A stretch of DNA of 64,000 nt, taken from the NCBI GenBank assembly GCA_005884115.1, contig VAXW01000005.1, positions 806,001-870,000 on the forward strand, given 5' to 3'. This DNA is from Actinomycetota bacterium. GTDB lineage: Bacteria > Actinomycetota > Thermoleophilia > Solirubrobacterales > Solirubrobacteraceae. Position 1 is the first letter of the stretch; the number at the start of each line of letters is the position of its first letter. Shown here in pieces: positions 1 through 7,567 of the stretch. The position numbers and the translations under genes were made by a program. A model generated the notes under the pieces. The model worked only from the letters and a program-made list of their open reading frames with translations. It did not search any database and was not told the DNA's origin.

Positions 1-479
1 GATTCCTGAGTTGTGTAGGAGCCCCGCGCGGGGCCGATTTCAAGCGCGCAGCGCTCGAGCGCTCGCGCAGCGCTCGCAGCGCTCACGCGGCTCAACGCCG
101 AGCAGCTCAGCGGGCCCGATTCGCCGGTCCCGCGCTGGTCGAAGACGAGCAGATCACGCGTGCGCAGCGCCGGCGCGAGCGCGTGAGCGATGAATTCGCC
201 CAGCGGCAGCGCCGCCTGCCCGGGGCCGCCGGCCAGCGCCAGCACGGCGGCCGGGCTCTGCGCCGAGCCGGCAAGCTTCGCCTCGGCCCTCAGTTCGACC
301 GCCCCCGGAACGCGCCCGCTGCGGTCGAGCGGGACCGAAAGCGTCGCGCAGCGGAAGTTGCCCGGGCTTTCCGGGCAGCGGCCGAAGCTCAGCGCCGAGG
401 CCGCGGGTGCGCCCTCGCAGACGATCGCGATGCCGACGAGTGAGAAGGCGAGTGCAAGGGTCGGCAAGCGCCTGTGCAT
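1..479 (-). CDS. alpha/beta hydrolase, TAP-like, secreted (3' end outside window)
   Basis: This frame reads leftward from an ATG at 479 and is still open at base 1, so only about 159 N-terminal residues are seen. It starts MHRRLPTLALAFSLVGIAIV, a signal peptide ending near an Ala-rich site. Then come a cysteine-containing CPESPGNFRCATLSVPLDRS stretch, LALAGGPGQA (oxyanion-loop type GGPG) and LLVFDQRGTGESGPLSC. The DQRGTG strand-loop is a hallmark of the tripeptidyl-aminopeptidase/proline iminopeptidase branch of alpha/beta hydrolases. The nucleophile elbow and the Asp/His of the triad lie beyond the edge. An extracellular peptidase or esterase is likely; the substrate is unknown. A TAACGT hexamer 8 bases upstream of the ATG and no ribosome site suggest leaderless expression, divergent from the RidA gene. 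Confidence 0.8.
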   Translation of the reverse strand, partial: MHRRLPTLALAFSLVGIAIVCEGAPAASALSFGRCPESPGNFRCATLSVPLDRSGRVPGAVELRAEAKLAGSAQSPAAVLALAGGPGQAALPLGEFIAHALAPALRTRDLLVFDQRGTGESGPLSCSALSRVSAASAARALERCALEIGPARGSYTTQE

Positions 480-512
480 CTGCCGACACGTTAGCGCCAG
501 CGCCGCCTCGCC

Positions 513-619
513 ACCTGTGCCCGGAACGGCTACCTGTGCCCGGAAGGTACCTGTGCCCGGAACGGCTACCGCTGCCGAACGGCTACCGCTGCCGAACGGC
601 TACCTGGGCCTGGACGGGT
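513..619. repeat. short tandem repeat, five to six units of 17-19 bp
   Basis: Units begin with ACC: 513-531, 532-548, 549-567, 568-584, 585-601 and a diverged 602-619. Units 1 and 3 are identical (ACCTGTGCCCGGAACGGCT) and units 4 and 5 are identical (ACCGCTGCCGAACGGCT). The array fills most of the intergenic space between the divergent hydrolase and RidA genes and ends about 30 bases before the RidA start. There are no spacers, so this is not a CRISPR. It could be an expanded regulator-binding site or simple slippage. Confidence 0.85.
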
Positions 620-650
620 ACGAATGCCCGGCGCGCTACGCTCGCTCGCG

Positions 651-1037
651 ATGAGCGCCGATCGCGTGATCGTCCACAGCCCCGATGCGCCAGCGGCGAT
701 CGGTCCCTACAGCCAGGCCGTGCGCGCGGGCGAGCTTCTGTACTGCTCCGGGCAGATCCCGCTCGATCCGCAGACGGGCGAGATCGTCGGCGCCTCCGCC
801 GCCGAGCAGGCGCGCCGCTGCCTCGAGAACCTCCAGGCCGTGTGCGCGGCGGCGGGCTCCTCGCTGCAGCGCGCGCTGCGTGTGACCGTCTATCTGACCG
901 ACCTCGGCCAGTGGGCGGCGGTCAACGAGGTGTATGAGTCGTTCTTCTCCGCTGAGCCGCCGGCGCGCGTGGCGATCGGCGTCGCGGCGCTGCCGCGGGG
1001 CGCCTATGTGGAGATCGACGCGGTCGTCGCGCTGTAG
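651..1037 (+). CDS. RidA family (YjgF/YER057c) protein
   Basis: About 128 residues, the usual RidA size. The N-terminal motif APAAIGPYSQAV, then LLYCSGQIPLDPQTGEIVG, and the C-terminal half with VTVYLTDL, PPARVAIGVAALPRGAYVEIDAV are classic for the family. The conserved arginine (PPARVAIG) and the terminal glutamate (VEIDA) that bind the substrate carboxylate and activate water are present. Canonical members hydrolyse reactive enamine/imine intermediates released by PLP enzymes, in the cytosol as trimers. The ATG at 651 is chosen because TACGCT sits 8 bases upstream and there is no ribosome site, which fits a leaderless transcript. An in-frame start at 624 lies between the tandem repeat and this promoter-like element. 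The 3' end overlaps the convergent MarR gene by 34 bases. Confidence 0.92.
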   Translation: MSADRVIVHSPDAPAAIGPYSQAVRAGELLYCSGQIPLDPQTGEIVGASAAEQARRCLENLQAVCAAAGSSLQRALRVTVYLTDLGQWAAVNEVYESFFSAEPPARVAIGVAALPRGAYVEIDAVVAL

Positions 1038-1510
1038 GACGGCTCTTCCGCCACAGGCTGCTCCCCGACGGTCTCCTCTGCGAGCGGCTCCATGCTGCGC
1101 AGCGCTCTGGCGAGCAGCTCGCGAAGCGTGCGGCGCTCGTCTGCCTCGAGCGCCTGCAGGACCTCGTCCTCGATCGCGCCCTGCGCGCGCTCGCTGCGCG
1201 CAAGCGCGCTGCGGCCCGCGCCGGTTAGCTGGACGAGGTGGCGGCGGCGGTCGTGGGGGTCGCGCAGCCGCGTCGCGTAGCCCAGGTGCTCAAGCTCGTT
1301 GAGCAGCAGCACGACGTTGTTCGCGTCCATGCAGAAGGCGTCGGCGAGGTCCTGCTGGGGACAGCCGTCGTGGTCGCGGACGTACGCCAGGGCGATCAGA
1401 TGGCGCAGGTGCATGCCCAGCTGCGTCTCGTCGCTGCGCCGGTAGAACTGCTTGGCGAGCCTCGACATCAGCACCATCGAGCCTGGCGCGCAGCCGCTCC
1501 CCTTGCCCAT
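1004..1510 (-). CDS. MarR family transcriptional regulator
   Basis: About 168 residues with the MarR winged helix: a dimerisation helix (LAKQFYRRSDETQLGMHLRHL), a helix-turn-helix around QQDLADAFCMDANNVVLLLN, then the wing RLRDPHDRRRHLVQLT. The DPxDRR motif is the family's wing signature. Read divergently from the EmrB/QacA-type transporter that starts at 1642, it probably controls that pump and itself in response to a small hydrophobic ligand. The ATG at 1510 is preferred over upstream in-frame ATGs at 1564, 1546 and 1531 because a promoter with ATGACA, a 17-base spacer and TACACT ends 7 bases before it. Starting at 1564 would add 18 residues coded by AT-rich DNA that looks regulatory. Confidence 0.88.
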   Translation of the reverse strand: MGKGSGCAPGSMVLMSRLAKQFYRRSDETQLGMHLRHLIALAYVRDHDGCPQQDLADAFCMDANNVVLLLNELEHLGYATRLRDPHDRRRHLVQLTGAGRSALARSERAQGAIEDEVLQALEADERRTLRELLARALRSMEPLAEETVGEQPVAEEPSYSATTASIST

Positions 1511-1517
1511 GGTGTCG

Positions 1518-1546
1518 AGTGTACCTGTCATTGCAACATCTGTCAT
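1518..1546 (-). promoter_or_regulatory. promoter of the MarR gene
   Basis: On the minus strand, ATGACA (1546-1541) is followed by 17 bases and TACACT (1523-1518), then 7 bases and the ATG at 1510. Five of six bases match TTGACA. The layout predicts transcription starting at or next to the start codon. Confidence 0.55.
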
Positions 1547-1584
1547 CAGGATACCAGCGATCATAAAAATTTGGTCGATTATCT

Positions 1585-1612
1585 TTGTAGCAGGGATGAT
1601 CCATGATATGGT
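1585..1612 (+). promoter_or_regulatory. possible promoter of the MFS transporter
   Basis: TTGTAG (1585-1590), 16 bases, TATGGT (1607-1612), in an AT-rich island (about 1555-1612) that stands out against the GC-rich surroundings. A GGAT-G-ATCC inverted repeat (1594-1602) lies in the spacer and could be part of a MarR operator. This is pattern matching only. Confidence 0.4.
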
Positions 1613-1641
1613 GCTCCTACAGCGTAACCGGAAGGAGCCAC

Positions 1642-3477
1642 ATGAGCCTCGCCAACACCTCCAGCAGCTTCCGCAGAGTGGGTGGATTCGCCCGCCGCGA
1701 GCAGCACGCGTCTGTTCCCGCGCGCGGCGTCCAGCGCCCGCACGGCACCGCGGCCGCGCACGTCTCCGAGCGCGCGCACCCCGCAGAGCAGGCCTACGCG
1801 GCGGAGCTCGCGCACGCCGAGCGTGTCCACGCCAGAGGCGAGAAGCTCGCGGGTGAGGCGCCGCTGGGGATGGCCCGCGCGGCGCGCGCCGTGCGGGCCC
1901 GCGCGCGGCGCGGCTTCGCTGCCGCTGCTGGTGCTGGCACTGGTGCGCCAGCGCAGGCGGAGGCGCAGCCCAGCGGCGCCGCCGCAGGCGACCCCGGGCC
2001 TTCTTCTGCGCGCGCCGAGCGCCGGCGCTGGATCGCCCTGGCGGTGCTGTGCCTCGGCCAGCTGATGATGGTGCTGGACGCGACGATCGTCAACGTCGCG
2101 CTGCCCTCGATCCAGCGTGAGCTTCACTTCACGCAGCAGAGCCTCACGTGGGTGATGAACGGCTACCTGATCACGTTCGGGGGCTTTCTGCTGCTCGCCG
2201 GCCGCATGGGCGATCTCGTGGGGCGCAAGAAGGTGTTCCTGGCGGGGCTCGTGCTGTTCACCGCCGCCTCCATCCTGTGCGGCGCGGCGTCGGATCAGAC
2301 GATGTTGATCGTCGCCCGCTTCCTGCAGGGGATCGGCGGGGCGGTCGCCTCGAGCGTGATCCTCGCGATCATCGTCACCGAGTTCCCCGGCGCCTCCGAG
2401 CAGGCGCGCGCGATGGGCGTGTTCGCGTTCGTCTCCGCCGGCGGAGGCTCGATCGGGCTGCTGGCGGGCGGCGCCCTGACGCAGTCGCTCGACTGGCACT
2501 GGATCTTCTTCGTCAACGTGCCCATCGGTGCGCTCGCTTTCCTGCTCGGCTGGGTGCTGATCGAGGAGAACGACGGCATCGGTCTGGCCGGAGGAGTCGA
2601 CATCCTGGGCTCGATCCTGATGACGCTCGCCGCGATGCTGGGGGCGTTCGCGATCGTCAAGTCGACCGACTACGGCCTGCTCTCGGCGCGCACGCTGGGC
2701 ATCGGCGGGGCATCGCTTGCGCTGCTCGCGGCCTTCCTCGTGCTCGAGTCGCGGCTCGCGAACCCGATCATGCCGCTGCGCATCCTCAGGCTGCGCCTGC
2801 TGATGGGCTCGAGCGTCGTGCGCGGGCTGCTAGTGACGGGGATGTTCTCCGCCTTCTTCCTCGGCTCGCTGTACCTCGAGCGCGTGCTCTCCTACAACGC
2901 GATCGAAACCGGTCTCGCGTTCCTGCCGCTGACCGTAGCGATCGGCGCGCTCTCGATCGGGCTCTCGGCGCGCGCGATGGCGCGCTTCGGTCCGGTGCGG
3001 CTGCTCGTCGGCGGCCTCGCCCTGATCATCGCCGGGCTCTTGACGCTCGCCGGGCAAGGGGCGCACGCGAGCTACTTCCCCGGCCTGTCCATCGCCTTCC
3101 TGCTACTGGGCCTGGGCGCGGGCGCGTCCTTCTTGCCGCTGCTGACGGTCGGCATGTCGGACGCGCCACGCCGCGATGCGGGGCTAGCGTCGGGCATCGT
3201 CAACGTCTCGATCCAGCTGTTCGGCGCCATTGGCCTGGCCACGCTGGGGACGATCGCCACCGACCACACGAAGGCCCTGAGCGCGGCCGGCCACTCGCTG
3301 CCGGCGGCGCTGATCGGTGGCTACCACCTCTCATATCTGGTCGCCGCCGCGTGCGTGGCCGTCGGGGTCCTCGCGACGCTGCTGCTGCTCGGCCCGCCGA
3401 CTAGCGCGAACCGGCAGCAGAGCGAGGAGGCGAGCGAGGCGGTGCGGGCGGGTGAGCCCGCAGCTCAGCCCGCTTGA
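1642..3477 (+). CDS. MFS multidrug transporter, EmrB/QacA (DHA2, 14-TM) family
   Basis: About 611 residues. Motif LDATIVNVALPSI (helix 1) is the DHA2 signature and GRMGDLVGRKKVF is motif A between helices 2 and 3. Hydrophobic segments continue to near residue 590, consistent with 14 helices and drug:proton antiport in the inner membrane. The start at 1642 has a good ribosome site (GGAAGGAG, 1630-1637); an in-frame ATG at 1603 lacks one. Unusually, roughly 125 residues rich in Ala, Arg and His precede the first helix (which begins at RRRWIALAVLCLG), a much longer cytoplasmic leader than normal. Either this is a lineage-specific extension or the true start is further in. Divergent from the MarR gene, which probably regulates it. 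Confidence 0.88.
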   Translation: MSLANTSSSFRRVGGFARREQHASVPARGVQRPHGTAAAHVSERAHPAEQAYAAELAHAERVHARGEKLAGEAPLGMARAARAVRARARRGFAAAAGAGTGAPAQAEAQPSGAAAGDPGPSSARAERRRWIALAVLCLGQLMMVLDATIVNVALPSIQRELHFTQQSLTWVMNGYLITFGGFLLLAGRMGDLVGRKKVFLAGLVLFTAASILCGAASDQTMLIVARFLQGIGGAVASSVILAIIVTEFPGASEQARAMGVFAFVSAGGGSIGLLAGGALTQSLDWHWIFFVNVPIGALAFLLGWVLIEENDGIGLAGGVDILGSILMTLAAMLGAFAIVKSTDYGLLSARTLGIGGASLALLAAFLVLESRLANPIMPLRILRLRLLMGSSVVRGLLVTGMFSAFFLGSLYLERVLSYNAIETGLAFLPLTVAIGALSIGLSARAMARFGPVRLLVGGLALIIAGLLTLAGQGAHASYFPGLSIAFLLLGLGAGASFLPLLTVGMSDAPRRDAGLASGIVNVSIQLFGAIGLATLGTIATDHTKALSAAGHSLPAALIGGYHLSYLVAAACVAVGVLATLLLLGPPTSANRQQSEEASEAVRAGEPAAQPA

Positions 3478-4921
3478 TCTTGCCGCTCGAGGTCTTCGGG
3501 AGCTCGTCCGCGAAGTCGATGATGCGCGGGTACTTGTAGGGCGCGGTCATGCGCTTGACGTGATCCTGCAGCTCGCGCACGAGCCCTGGCGCCGCGCCGG
3601 CCCCGTCGGCGAGCACGACGACCGCGCGCACCACCGCACCGCGCTCCTCGTCTGGGGCGGCGACCGCCGCCGCCTCGGCGACGGCTGGATGGCTGAGCAG
3701 CGCTGACTCGACCTCGAAGGGCCCGATGCGGTAGCCGGCCGAGACGATCACGTCGTCGTTGCGGCCCTCGAAGTGAAGCCAGCCGTCCTCATCCTCGCGC
3801 ACCAGGTCGCCCGTGCGCCAGCGCCCGCCCGCCTGCCGATCCTCGATTGTCCAGGTGCCGTCGGCCTCGCGCCGCACCTGCTCGCCGAGGTAGCCGAGGA
3901 AGAAGGTCGGCACGCTCGCCGGGTCGACCGTGAGCTCGTGGCGCTCGAGCGCGAGCTCGACGCCGGGTAGCGCGGGTCCCATCGAGCCGGGCCGCGCCCG
4001 CTCCCCCGCAGGCGCGCCGGTGAGCTGGCCGGTCTCGGTCTGGCCGTAGCCGTCGCGGATCTCCAGGCCCATCGCCTCGCGCCAAGTGTGCAGGACCTCG
4101 GGGTTCAGCGCCTCGCCGGCCGCCACCATCGTGCGCAGGCTCTCGCTCCCGCGCAGCGTCGCGCGCTTGGCGATCACGCGGTACTCGGTCGGCGCCATGC
4201 ACAGCACGCTCACGCGCTCGCGCGCGATCAGCGCCAGGCGCTCGGCGGGGTCGAAGCGCGCGTCGTGCAGCATCGCCGCCGCGCCGCTGAGCCAGGGGGC
4301 GATGAACACGTTGCGCGCCGACTTCGACCAGCCGCTAGCAGCCGTGCACCACACCAGCTCGCCCGCGCGCGCCCCGAGCCAGCGCCTCGCCTGAAGCCGC
4401 TGGCCGGCCAGGTAACGCTGTCCGTGCACCACCGCCTTCGGCTCGCCGGCGGTGCCGCTGGTAAACGTGATCAGGCAGGGATCGCCCGCGCCCAGCTCGA
4501 CGATGGGCGCCGGTTCGGCCGCGAACAGCGCCTCGTCGGGGATCAGGACCACCGGGCACCCGGGGCCGGCCCGCTCGAGCTCTGAGCGGTCGCGCTCGTC
4601 CGCGACGATCAGGCTCGGCCTCGCGAGATCGAGGCGCAGGCGCAGGTCGCGCGCGCGCAGCTGCTCGTTGCAGGGGAGCACGACGGCGCCCACGCGAAAG
4701 CAGGCGAGCATCGCGAACACCCACTCGGCGCGGTTCCCGACCAGGGTCATGACGACGTCTCCGCGACCAATCCCGCGAGCGGCGAGCGCGCCAGCGAGCC
4801 GCGAGCTCCTCTCCGAGACCTCGCCGTAGGACCACTCCCGGCGGGAGCCGTCGCGTCCGAGCTCGAGCAGGGCCAGCGAGCTCGGCGGATGTCTGTCGAC
4901 GACGTCGCCGGCGAAGTTCAT
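3401..4921 (-). CDS. acyl-CoA synthetase (AMP-forming, ANL superfamily)
   Basis: About 506 residues. Adenylation motifs are all visible: FTSGTAGEPKAVVHG (phosphate loop), RDGYGQTETGQL (A5), GRWRTGD (A7), FEGRNDDVI and, near the C-terminus, ELPKTSSGKIKR with the A10 catalytic lysine. The mix resembles the medium-chain/acetyl-type acyl-CoA synthetases (ACSM-like), which activate a carboxylate via acyl-AMP to acyl-CoA. The ATG at 4921 has AGGGAG about 9 bases upstream. It faces away from the acyl-CoA dehydrogenase at 4972 with a 50-base shared promoter region, suggesting joint use in fatty or aromatic acid catabolism. Its 3' end overlaps the convergent MFS gene by 77 bases, so both C-terminal tails are low-complexity. 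Confidence 0.88.
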   Translation of the reverse strand: MNFAGDVVDRHPPSSLALLELGRDGSRREWSYGEVSERSSRLAGALAARGIGRGDVVMTLVGNRAEWVFAMLACFRVGAVVLPCNEQLRARDLRLRLDLARPSLIVADERDRSELERAGPGCPVVLIPDEALFAAEPAPIVELGAGDPCLITFTSGTAGEPKAVVHGQRYLAGQRLQARRWLGARAGELVWCTAASGWSKSARNVFIAPWLSGAAAMLHDARFDPAERLALIARERVSVLCMAPTEYRVIAKRATLRGSESLRTMVAAGEALNPEVLHTWREAMGLEIRDGYGQTETGQLTGAPAGERARPGSMGPALPGVELALERHELTVDPASVPTFFLGYLGEQVRREADGTWTIEDRQAGGRWRTGDLVREDEDGWLHFEGRNDDVIVSAGYRIGPFEVESALLSHPAVAEAAAVAAPDEERGAVVRAVVVLADGAGAAPGLVRELQDHVKRMTAPYKYPRIIDFADELPKTSSGKIKRAELRAHPPAPPRSPPRSAAGSR

Positions 4922-4971
4922 GACGGTATTCTCCCTGCACCCGCGCAAATCGAGGAGGAACGAAGACGAGC

Positions 4972-6186
4972 ATGGCCGTAGCTGCCTCTCCGCACATCGA
5001 GAAGACCGACGAGCAGAAGGCGATCACCGAGATGGTGCGGCAGTTCGCCGACGAGCAGATCCTGCCGAACGCCGAGCACTACGACCACGAGGACTCCTTC
5101 CCCGAGCCGATCGTCGAGCAGATGAAGGAGCTCGGCCTCTTCGGGGTGACGATCCCCGAGGAGTACGGCGGCATGGGGCTCGACCTGACGACGTACGCGA
5201 TGATCGTCGAGGAGCTCTCGCGCGGCTGGATATCGATATCGGGGGTAATCAACACCCACTTCATCGGGTCGTATCTGCTGATGAAGTTCGGCACCGTCGA
5301 GCAGCGCGAGAAGTACCTGCCGCGCATGGCCACCGGAGAGATCCGCGCCGCCTTCTCGCTGTCCGAGCCCGAGCTCGGCTCCGACGTGCAGGCGATCAAA
5401 ACGCTCGCCAAGAAGGTCGGCGGGGACAGCTACGAGATCAACGGCCAGAAGATGTGGGTCACCAACGGGCTGCTCTCCGCGCTGGTGTTCGTGCTCGTCA
5501 AGACCGACCCCGAGGCCGAGCCGCGGCACAAGGGCATGACCTGCTTCATCGCCGAGAAAGAGCCCGGCGCGAGCGAGAACACGGGCGAGTACGCCGGCCT
5601 GAACGTGCCGCCCAAGATCAAGAAGCTCGGCTACAAGGGTGTCGAGTCCACCGAACTGGTCTTCGACGGCTACCGCTGTCCGGCCGCCAACATCCTCGGT
5701 GGCGAGGACGCGGGCCTGAACGCGGGCTTCGCGCAGATGATGGACGCGCTCGAGGTCGGTCGCGTCAACGTGGCGGCGCGCGGCGTCGGCATCGCCCAGC
5801 GCGCGCTCGAGCTCGCGCTTCGCTACTCGCAGGAGCGCAAGGCGTTCGGCAAGCCGATCGCCGAGCACCAGGCGATCCAGTTCAAGCTCGCCGATATGGG
5901 CACGCAGGTCGAGGCCGCCCGCCTGCTGACCCTGCGCGCTGCCCGCCTGAAGGACGCCGGCGAGCGCTCCGACCTCGAGGCCGGGATGGCCAAGCTGTTC
6001 GCGTCCGAGGCAGGTCGCTTCTGCGTGGAGGAGTCGCTGCGCATCCATGGCGGCTACGGCTACTCGAAGGAGTTCGAGATCGAGCGCCTGTACCGCGACG
6101 CGCCGCTTCTCTTGATCGGCGAGGGCACCTCCGAGATCCAGCGCATGGTGATCGGGCGCAAGCTCCTGCAGCGGCACAAGATCTGA
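4972..6186 (+). CDS. acyl-CoA dehydrogenase
   Basis: 404 residues, normal length. FAD/substrate signatures are present: FSLSEPELGSD (family signature 1), RKAFGKPIAEHQAIQFKLADM, and IHGGYGYSKEFEIERLYRDA followed by GEGTSEIQRMVIGRKLL, where the Glu of GEGT is the catalytic base position. It oxidises an acyl-CoA to the 2,3-enoyl-CoA, passing electrons to ETF. GAGGAGG lies about 13 bases before the ATG at 4972. Its divergent partner is an acyl-CoA synthetase. Because the window encodes the ethylmalonyl-CoA pathway, a (2S)-methylsuccinyl-CoA dehydrogenase role is possible, but the length lacks the N-terminal extension I associate with that enzyme, so an ordinary short- or medium-chain enzyme is likelier. 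Confidence 0.92.
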   Translation: MAVAASPHIEKTDEQKAITEMVRQFADEQILPNAEHYDHEDSFPEPIVEQMKELGLFGVTIPEEYGGMGLDLTTYAMIVEELSRGWISISGVINTHFIGSYLLMKFGTVEQREKYLPRMATGEIRAAFSLSEPELGSDVQAIKTLAKKVGGDSYEINGQKMWVTNGLLSALVFVLVKTDPEAEPRHKGMTCFIAEKEPGASENTGEYAGLNVPPKIKKLGYKGVESTELVFDGYRCPAANILGGEDAGLNAGFAQMMDALEVGRVNVAARGVGIAQRALELALRYSQERKAFGKPIAEHQAIQFKLADMGTQVEAARLLTLRAARLKDAGERSDLEAGMAKLFASEAGRFCVEESLRIHGGYGYSKEFEIERLYRDAPLLLIGEGTSEIQRMVIGRKLLQRHKI

Positions 6187-6251
6187 GCCCGCGCGCATCG
6201 TGAGCGCCCCAACCTCGCCGCCCTCGAGCCCCGCGCGCAAGGACGCAGCCC

Positions 6252-6626
6252 TTGGCTGAGGACGCCAAAAGCCTGATCGAGCTCGCGACCAAGCGCTTCA
6301 TCGACGAAGTCCCAGCGCTCGCGCCGATCAAGCTCGTCGTCGGCGTCGAGCTGCGGGGCAGGGGAGACGTGCAGCACTTTCGCCTCGAGATGCCCAGCGT
6401 GAGCGTGACCAAGGGCCCCGCCCACGACGCGCGCATGCGCGTCGACATGCGCCGCGAGTTCTTCAACGTGATGGCGCGCGAAGCCAAAGTGCCCGACTGG
6501 GTCGAGGCGTTCACCTACGGGCAGGCCAAGGCAAGCGGTCCCGAGCAGTTCCTGCGGCTGATCACCAACGTCGTCGAACGCCAGCAGGAGCGCCAGCGCA
6601 CGCGCAAGGCGCGGCGGGGCGCCTGA
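6252..6626 (+). CDS. SCP2-like sterol/lipid-binding domain protein
   Basis: About 124 residues starting at a TTG. The pattern VQHFRLEMPSVSVTKGPAHDARMRVDM followed by REFFNVMAREAKVPDWVEAFTYGQAKASGPEQFLRLI resembles the SCP2 fold, in which a beta-sheet lines a hydrophobic cavity and a helix pair ends with a G-D/G-P step. Such proteins bind acyl-CoAs or lipids. It lies 65 bases downstream of the acyl-CoA dehydrogenase on the same strand and may be co-transcribed with it. No SD-like sequence is evident, and the start is uncertain by a few codons. Confidence 0.6.
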   Translation: MAEDAKSLIELATKRFIDEVPALAPIKLVVGVELRGRGDVQHFRLEMPSVSVTKGPAHDARMRVDMRREFFNVMAREAKVPDWVEAFTYGQAKASGPEQFLRLITNVVERQQERQRTRKARRGA

Positions 6627-6780
6627 GCCCGGTAGCGCGGCGGCGCGGCGAGGTCGATGGCGGTCGTCCGCTCGCTGCGAAGCCGGCCGCGGATGGGCGG
6701 CGGACCCGCGCGTACGTCGGCTTGCCGTCGTCGTCCGCACGGCGCTCGGGACGGTCCCTGAGCGGTCCTCGGCGAAGCGA

Positions 6781-6840
6781 GGCTGAATCGCGAGCGCACG
6801 GACGCCGCGAAGCAGCCGCGGGCGATTCGCGATTGCAGCC
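6781..6840. other. bulged inverted repeat downstream of a tiny ORF
   Basis: GGCTGAATCGCGA (6781-6793) pairs with TCGCGATTGCAGCC (6827-6840), 13 bp with one bulged base and a loop of 33. It begins just past the stop of the minus-strand 29-codon ORF at 6844 and could end its transcript. There is no T-tract. The rest of 6627-6843 shows nothing convincing. Confidence 0.35.
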
Positions 6841-6843
6841 GAG

Positions 6844-6933
6844 CTAGTGGTAGGAGGTGAGCTGCTGGGCCAAGAAGGCGAGCGAGCCGAGCAGGAACAG
6901 GCACATCACGATCAGCGAGAAGTTTTCGTTCAT
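6844..6933 (-). CDS. possible 29-residue single-pass membrane miniprotein
   Basis: An ATG at 6933 opens a frame of 29 codons ending TAG at 6844-6846. The product begins MNENFS, continues LIVMCLFLLGSLAFLA (one hydrophobic helix of about 16-18 residues) and ends QQLTSYH. An uncharged, perfectly membrane-spanning product in a GC-rich genome, where chance frames are usually Arg/Ala/Pro-rich, is unlikely to be random. No strong ribosome site is visible. It sits alone between the SCP2-like gene and a minus-strand VOC gene, downstream of the latter. Function unknown; I do not recognise a family. Confidence 0.45.
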   Translation of the reverse strand: MNENFSLIVMCLFLLGSLAFLAQQLTSYH

Positions 6934-7019
6934 GACTCGCGCGTAACTCGCTTGCGTACTGCCTCAGACACGGCCCCGACTCTCATCGGGCTCGGACTCA
7001 GCATACATCCTGAGCAGCG

Positions 7020-7412
7020 TCAGCTCTCGCTCGAGCGGGGCGCGTAGCGGTGGTGCAGCATCAGCGCGTTGCCATCGGGATCGGCGAAGAACGCCATGTG
7101 GCAGACGCCCGTGTCGAGCGTCTCGCCGGCGAACTGCACGCCGCGCTCTTCCAGCGCCGCCCGCGCCTGCGCGACGTCGTCGACGTGCAGCGCGAGTGCG
7201 TTGGGGTTGAGCCTGTGCTCCAGACCGAACGTCTCCGCGTCGAACACGCTCAGCGTGAGGTTGCCCGTCTCGAACTCCGAGTAGTTGCGCTCCGGGATGT
7301 AGACCGACCGCGGCAGGCCCAACGTCGAGCCATAGAACTCCGTCGCCGCTTCGAGGTCGCGGGTGGGCACGCCGACGAAATCCGTACCGGTCACTAGCTG
7401 CGCATCGCTCAT
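7020..7412 (-). CDS. VOC family (glyoxalase/bleomycin-resistance fold) protein
   Basis: 130 residues: one full VOC domain with paired beta-alpha-beta-beta-beta units. FVGVPTRDLEAATEFYGSTLGLPRS opens the first module. ALALHVDDVAQARAALEERGVQF and CHMAFFADPDGNALMLHHRY form the second. His/Glu-type metal ligands are plausible at HVDD and the terminal strand. The start at 7412 is fixed by a perfect AGGAGG seven bases upstream, so the long in-frame extension further upstream is not coding. Substrate unknown; VOC proteins include dioxygenases, isomerases and antibiotic-sequestering proteins. Confidence 0.88.
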   Translation of the reverse strand: MSDAQLVTGTDFVGVPTRDLEAATEFYGSTLGLPRSVYIPERNYSEFETGNLTLSVFDAETFGLEHRLNPNALALHVDDVAQARAALEERGVQFAGETLDTGVCHMAFFADPDGNALMLHHRYAPRSSES

Positions 7413-7567
7413 GGCGCCTCCTGGGTCGATCGGGCTGCGGGCCCGGGAGATCGTAGCGAGGGCCGCGCTGTCGTAAGGAGGCGTCACGCGGGCCTGCCGT
7501 CGAGCTTGAAGCTGGCGTAGAGTGTTGCCCGAGGGTTTGAAGTGCTTGCGAGCGAGGTGAGGCTGAG

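Noticed and set aside
513-619. CRISPR-like array
   Set aside because: Repeats are directly adjacent with no spacers, and no cas genes are nearby.
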